A stretch of 64,000 nt of DNA from UBA5072 sp041737175. Lineage in GTDB: Bacteria > Bacteroidota > Bacteroidia > Bacteroidales > UBA10428. The stretch covers positions 1 through 64,000 of the forward strand of contig JBGSSF010000030.1 in NCBI GenBank assembly GCA_041737175.1, given 5' to 3'. Made by a program: the position numbers and the translations under genes. The notes beneath the pieces are model-generated. The model had not been told where the DNA came from. It saw nothing but the letters and a program-made list of their open reading frames with translations, and searched no databases. Shown piece after piece: positions 59,653 to 64,000 of the stretch (positions are counted from its first letter, which is position 1; each line of letters begins with the position of its first letter).

Positions 59653-62016
59653 ATGAATGAAAGAATACATAAACTGAGAGAGCAAAGCCTGCACGCAGTA
59701 AACCGCATATCGGCAGAACGAGCTTTGCTTGTCACACGGTTTTACCGTTCAGCAGTTGCGCATGAAGTCACTATTCCCGTTCAGCGGGCGCTTTGCTTTG
59801 ATTATATTCTGAAGAATAAATCCATTTGCATTCTTCCGGATGAAGTGATCGTGGGGGAAAGGGGACCGGCACCCAAGGCAACCCCTACCTATCCCGAAAT
59901 TAACCTGCATTCGCTCCAGGATCTTGAGGTACTGCATAACCGGGAAAAAGTTCATTTTCAGAGTGATGAAGAGACCCGCAAGGCCTTTGTGGAAGAAGTT
60001 ATTCCATTTTGGAAGGGGAAGACAAACCGGGACCGGATGATGCGTTTGCTCCCTCTGGAATGGCACCAGGCATATGAGGCAGGTATTTTCACTGAATTCA
60101 TGGAACAAAGGGCGCCCGGCCATACCGTGCTGGGTGATAAGATCTATCATAAAGGAATGCAGGATATTATTTCGGATATCCACAGATCCGTGGAAAAGCT
60201 CGACTTTATAAATGATCCCCAGGCATTTGAAAAGCAGGAAGAGTTAAAGGCCATGGAAATATCGGCAGGCGCAATCATTATATTTGCTTTACGGCATGCT
60301 GACAAACTGGATGAAATGGCTGCTGCTGAGGCTGATCCTGACCGCAAAAGGGAACTCGAAAAAATGGCATCCATCTGTCGCTGGGTACCGGCTCATGCAC
60401 CGCGAACCTTTCACGAGGCGCTCCAGTATTACTGGTTCGTCCACCTTGGCGTAATCACTGAGCTCAATCCATGGGATTCTTTCAATCCGGGAAGGCTTGA
60501 TCAGCATTTGTATCCTTTTTATAAAAAGGAGTTGGATGAGGGTACCCTCACCGCAGAAAGAGCTGTTGAACTCCTGCAGGCATTCTGGATCAAGTTTAAC
60601 AATCATCCTGCGCCTCCCAAGGTTGGGATTACGGCCCAGGAAAGCAATACCTATACTGACTTCTCCCTGATCAACCTGGGCGGTGTAAAGGCCGACGGGT
60701 CAGATGCGGTGAATGAACTTACGTATATTATCCTGGACGTTATTGAGGAGATGCGTTTGCTTCAGCCCAGTTCAATGGTGCAGGTCAGCAAGAAGAATCC
60801 CGACAGCTTCCTGCACCGGGCGATCAGGATCATCAAAACGGGCTTTGGCCAGCCTTCTGTTTTTAATACCGATGCCATTGTACAGGAGTTGGTGCGCCAG
60901 GGAAAAAGTATCGAGGATGCCCGCAGGGGCGGCGCCAGCGGTTGCATTGAAAGCGGTGCCTTCGGAACGGAATCCTATATTCTGACCGGCTATTTTAATA
61001 TTCCCAAAGTGCTCGAGATCACTTTGCACAATGGTAAAGATCCTTTGAGTGGAAAGCAGATCGGCATGATCACGGGAGATCCTGCAGATTTCAGCAGTTA
61101 TGAGGAATTACTGGATGCATTTAACAGGCAACTGCGTCATTTCATCAACATCAAAATAAAGGGCAGCAATATCATCGAAAAGATCTTTGCCATGTATATG
61201 CCTGCGCCCTTCCTGTCCCTGCTCATTGATGATTGCGTTTCCAACGGGAAAGATTACAATGCAGGCGGTACGCGTTACAATACCAGTTATATACAGGGAG
61301 TGGGCATGGGCACAATTACCGACAGCCTGACTGCACTGCAATATCATGTTTTCGACAGGAAAACAATCACCCTGAAAAAAATGCTTGACGCTCTGGAGAT
61401 GAATTACGGAGGACATGAGGATCTGCATTACGAACTTGTATACAATACCCCAAAATACGGAAATGATGATGCCTATGCCGATGAGAATCTGGTCAGGGTG
61501 TTTGAAATGTACTATGATGCTGTGGACGGAATGCCTTCTCCCAGGGGTGGAACCTACAGGATCAACCTTCTTCCTACCACCTGCCATGTATACTTTGGAA
61601 GCAAGATAAGGGCGTTGCCTGACGGCCGGATGTCCAAAGAACCGGTAAGTGAGGGAGTTTCGCCTGTGCAGGGATCTGATCACCAGGGACCTACGTCGGT
61701 GATCAAATCGGTGGCTAAAATAGATCACATTCGGACCGGCGGTACCTTACTGAATCAGAAATTCACTCCTTCTTTTTTTAAGGATGATGAAAGCATACAG
61801 AAATTAGGTCAGCTCATTCGAAGTTATTTCAGGCTCGACGGACATCACATTCAATTCAACGTAGTATCGGCCGATACGCTGCGGGATGCTCAGAAACACC
61901 CCGAAAAACACCGTGATCTTATCGTGCGAGTGGCAGGATACAGCGATTACTTCAACGATCTTGGCGAGGACCTGCAGGATGAGATCATCCGGCGTACGGA
62001 ACATGAAGTTTTGTAG
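59653..62016 (+). CDS. hypD: Glycyl-radical enzyme, trans-4-hydroxy-L-proline dehydratase-like
   Basis: A 787-residue glycyl-radical enzyme with thiyl-radical Cys431 and general-base Glu433 in GASGCIESGAFG, and radical Gly762 in RVAGYSDYF. From memory of Clostridioides difficile HypD (Asp278, Ser334, Phe340, Cys434, Glu436, Gly765), every active-site residue has a counterpart here at a constant offset of three: Asp275, Ser331, Phe337, Cys431, Glu433, Gly762. HypD removes water from trans-4-hydroxyproline to give pyrroline-5-carboxylate, which ProC reduces to proline. Formate acetyltransferase has a Cys-Cys pair, absent here. Activity requires anaerobiosis. proC is not in view. Confidence 0.8.
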   Translation: MNERIHKLREQSLHAVNRISAERALLVTRFYRSAVAHEVTIPVQRALCFDYILKNKSICILPDEVIVGERGPAPKATPTYPEINLHSLQDLEVLHNREKVHFQSDEETRKAFVEEVIPFWKGKTNRDRMMRLLPLEWHQAYEAGIFTEFMEQRAPGHTVLGDKIYHKGMQDIISDIHRSVEKLDFINDPQAFEKQEELKAMEISAGAIIIFALRHADKLDEMAAAEADPDRKRELEKMASICRWVPAHAPRTFHEALQYYWFVHLGVITELNPWDSFNPGRLDQHLYPFYKKELDEGTLTAERAVELLQAFWIKFNNHPAPPKVGITAQESNTYTDFSLINLGGVKADGSDAVNELTYIILDVIEEMRLLQPSSMVQVSKKNPDSFLHRAIRIIKTGFGQPSVFNTDAIVQELVRQGKSIEDARRGGASGCIESGAFGTESYILTGYFNIPKVLEITLHNGKDPLSGKQIGMITGDPADFSSYEELLDAFNRQLRHFINIKIKGSNIIEKIFAMYMPAPFLSLLIDDCVSNGKDYNAGGTRYNTSYIQGVGMGTITDSLTALQYHVFDRKTITLKKMLDALEMNYGGHEDLHYELVYNTPKYGNDDAYADENLVRVFEMYYDAVDGMPSPRGGTYRINLLPTTCHVYFGSKIRALPDGRMSKEPVSEGVSPVQGSDHQGPTSVIKSVAKIDHIRTGGTLLNQKFTPSFFKDDESIQKLGQLIRSYFRLDGHHIQFNVVSADTLRDAQKHPEKHRDLIVRVAGYSDYFNDLGEDLQDEIIRRTEHEVL

Positions 62017-62052
62017 TGCAGCGATATACCTTATCATTTCAATCCGGTTCAA

Positions 62053-63987
62053 ATGAGAAAAGTTTTCAGACTAGTAACAGCAGGCGCATGGTTAGCGCTG
62101 TTTCTTAGTTCCTGCGGATCTGAGAAAACCGCATCACCGGATTATCCGATCCGTCCGGTGCCGTTTACATCCGTACAGGTGAATGATGAATTCTGGGCAC
62201 CACGCATCCGGCGTAATCACGATGTGACCATACCCATAGCGCTTGATCAGTGCTATAAGACCGGCCGTGTGGACAATTTCCTGTTTGCGGGAAAGCTTAA
62301 AAGCGGCAGCTTCTGCACGGAATATCCTTTTGACGATACGGATATCTATAAAATAATCGAAGGCGCCGCCTATTCCCTGCAAACCTTCCCCGATGCAATG
62401 TTGGAGGCAAGGATCGATACCCTGATCTTTTACATCGGCAAAGCCCAGGAACCTGATGGTTACCTGTATACAAACCGTACCATCGATTCAACGAATCTGC
62501 ATCCCTGGGCAGGCAAAAAAAGATGGGAAAAGGATCCTGAACTGAGCCACGAGCTATATAACTGCGGACATTTATATGAAGCAGCGGTTGCTCATTTCCA
62601 GGCAACAGGCAAAAGATCCCTGTTGGATATAGCCATAAAAAATGCCGACCTGCTGGTAAGGGACTTCGGTCCGGGGAAACTGGCCTATGAACCCGGCCAC
62701 CAGGTTGTGGAAATGGGCCTTGTCAAAATGTACCGGACTACCGGTAAAAAGGAATACCTGGATCTGGCAAAGTTTTTCCTGGATATCCGCGGCAAGGGAA
62801 ATGAATACAGCCAGGATCATAAGAAAGTCACCGAACAAACCGAAGCCGTTGGCCATGCCGTACGCGCCATGTACATGTACTCTGGAATGGCCGATGTGGC
62901 TGCCATTACCGGTGAACAGGCATATGTGCAAGCCCTTGATAAGATATGGAATGACCTGATCGGCACCAAGTTCTACATAACCGGGGGTATCGGCGCAGCC
63001 GCAGGACACGAGGGTTTCGGACCTGCTTATGATCTTCCCAATCTGACAGCCTATAATGAAACCTGTGCCTCCATCGGCGAGGTATACTGGAATTACCGGT
63101 TATTTCTGCTGCGTGGGGAATCATCCTATTATGATGTTCTTGAACGCGTTCTATACAATGGTCTGATTTCAGGAGTTTCACTTAGCGGTGATCATTTCTT
63201 CTATCCCAACCCCCTGGAATCGGAAGGTCAGCATGCCCGCAGCGAATGGTTCGGTTGTGCCTGTTGTCCCAGCAACGTATGCAGGTTCATTCCTTCGGTG
63301 CCCGGCTATATGTACGCCCTGGACAAGGAAAAATTATATATCAATCTTTTCATTGGCAGCAGGGCCAATATCGACTTCAATGGCAATGCCGTGGAAGTTG
63401 AGCAGAAGACACTCTATCCGTGGCAGGGAAAAATTGAAATATTCCTTAATCCTACAAAGAGCCAGAGCTTTGATCTGGCGGTCCGAATTCCGGGCTGGGC
63501 AAACAATCAACCGGTTCCGGGTAATTTATATGCTTACCAGTCCGCGGATTCATCAGGATTTGCCCTCCTGGTAAACGGGGAGCAGGCTGCATACATTCTG
63601 GATAAAGGTTATGCAGTGATCAGCAGGAAGTGGAAGAAGGGTGATGTGGTGAGCCTTGATCTGCCCATGCCGGTGCGTCGCGTTAAGGCATATGAAAAGG
63701 TGACGGCCGATCAGGGCAGGGTAGCCCTGCAACGCGGACCTTTGGTATATTGTGCCGAATGGCCTGAGTTTTCCGATGGAAAAGTTCTGAATTTTGTACT
63801 GGGTGATAACACAAAACTAACGGCGGAATTCCGGCCTGATCTTTTATCAGGCGTGACAGTGATCACCGATGAGGGTGATTTCACAGCCATCCCCTATTTT
63901 GCATGGGCAAACCGGGGTAAAGGCGAGATGGCAGTTTGGTTCAGATCAGCCGGCAACCCACCTGAACAAGGGGTAGATTACCGATAG
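62053..63987 (+). CDS. GH127 beta-L-arabinofuranosidase lipoprotein
   Basis: A 644-residue lipoprotein (FLSSCGSE, Cys20 or 21) of the HypBA1 family. The catalytic (alpha/alpha)6 barrel has Glu336-x-Cys338 (YNETCASIGEVYW) and Cys404/Cys405 in CACCPSN, which with Glu form the zinc-thiolate site of GH127 (Glu338, Cys340, Cys417, Cys418 in Bifidobacterium HypBA1). HypBA1 releases beta-L-arabinose from beta-Ara-Hyp oligosaccharides of extensin. It lies 36 nt after the HypD-like gene, in the same operon. The gene ends 13 nt before the window edge; what follows is not seen. Confidence 0.88.
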   Translation: MRKVFRLVTAGAWLALFLSSCGSEKTASPDYPIRPVPFTSVQVNDEFWAPRIRRNHDVTIPIALDQCYKTGRVDNFLFAGKLKSGSFCTEYPFDDTDIYKIIEGAAYSLQTFPDAMLEARIDTLIFYIGKAQEPDGYLYTNRTIDSTNLHPWAGKKRWEKDPELSHELYNCGHLYEAAVAHFQATGKRSLLDIAIKNADLLVRDFGPGKLAYEPGHQVVEMGLVKMYRTTGKKEYLDLAKFFLDIRGKGNEYSQDHKKVTEQTEAVGHAVRAMYMYSGMADVAAITGEQAYVQALDKIWNDLIGTKFYITGGIGAAAGHEGFGPAYDLPNLTAYNETCASIGEVYWNYRLFLLRGESSYYDVLERVLYNGLISGVSLSGDHFFYPNPLESEGQHARSEWFGCACCPSNVCRFIPSVPGYMYALDKEKLYINLFIGSRANIDFNGNAVEVEQKTLYPWQGKIEIFLNPTKSQSFDLAVRIPGWANNQPVPGNLYAYQSADSSGFALLVNGEQAAYILDKGYAVISRKWKKGDVVSLDLPMPVRRVKAYEKVTADQGRVALQRGPLVYCAEWPEFSDGKVLNFVLGDNTKLTAEFRPDLLSGVTVITDEGDFTAIPYFAWANRGKGEMAVWFRSAGNPPEQGVDYR

Positions 63988-64000
63988 TACCGGAACATCA

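Noticed and set aside
59653..62016. Assignment as pyruvate formate-lyase
   Set aside because: There is no adjacent Cys-Cys pair. The site is Cys-Ile-Glu with an Asp at 275, as in dehydratases.

Overview
The window looks like a chromosomal segment of an anaerobic, plant-polysaccharide-using member of the Bacteroidales. Three things point there: promoters of the Bacteroidetes type (TTG, about 19 nt, TAnnTTTG) with almost no strong Shine-Dalgarno sites; typical families such as S46 peptidase, GH127/GH146, GH130, GH26, DUF349 and DarA/DarB; and lipoprotein signals ending in Ser-Cys. An oxygen-sensitive glycyl-radical enzyme supports an anaerobic life. Genus cannot be read from the sequence.

Layout. 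1-6057 (+): a cut-off transposase start, then kdsC-like phosphatase, UbiA-type prenyltransferase, maf, an S46 dipeptidyl-peptidase, and a small ABM protein coupled to an iron-type alcohol dehydrogenase. 6134-15127 (-): the histidine operon hisG-D-C-B-purU-H-A-F-E with a GH26 mannanase lipoprotein overlapping its last gene. It is preceded by a readable histidine attenuator: promoter, 13-codon leader peptide with five consecutive His codons, competing RNA segments and a terminator. The PR-AMP cyclohydrolase domain (HisI) is missing. 15355-16752 (-): 23S rRNA methyltransferase.

17033-31369 (+): a 13-gene biosynthetic island with tightly spaced or overlapping genes. It holds a DarA-like flavodoxin-fold protein, a DarB-like KAS III, a small helix-turn-helix-like protein, a BtrH-type acyltransferase, an ABC exporter pair, an acyl carrier protein, one complete and one degenerate ketosynthase, two tandem CrtI/retinol-saturase-like FAD enzymes, a membrane-anchored C45-type Ntn acyltransferase and a PaaK-like adenylating enzyme. 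It resembles dialkylresorcinol/flexirubin loci but lacks ketoreductase and dehydratase genes, so the product is probably a non-polyene aryl or alkylresorcinol lipid that is not obvious from known clusters.

31474-45983 (-): agmatine to putrescine (aguA, aguB), a 2-hydroxyacid dehydrogenase, lysA, yidC, pyrG and a DUF349 protein; then cysH, a MurU-like nucleotidyltransferase, a sugar kinase fused to a RapZ C-terminal domain, and an aromatic amino acid decarboxylase. 46110-50081: a mannan-utilisation pair (2-epimerase and GH130 phosphorylase) beside a divergent AraC regulator. 50252-52025 (-): aat, two tRNA-Leu genes and a PKD lipoprotein.

52497-63987: a locus that I read as a pathway for hydroxyproline-rich plant glycoproteins (extensins): a GH127/GH146 arabinofuranosidase, then an operon of M64 peptidase, glycyl-radical activase, a HypD-like trans-4-hydroxyproline dehydratase and a GH127 lipoprotein. 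Beta-L-arabinofuranose is the sugar found on extensin Hyp, so deglycosylation, proteolysis and Hyp dehydration would be encoded together.

Throughout, intergenic spaces hold unrelated-looking short tandem repeats of 6-9 bp (about ten loci) and three composite palindromic REP-like elements.
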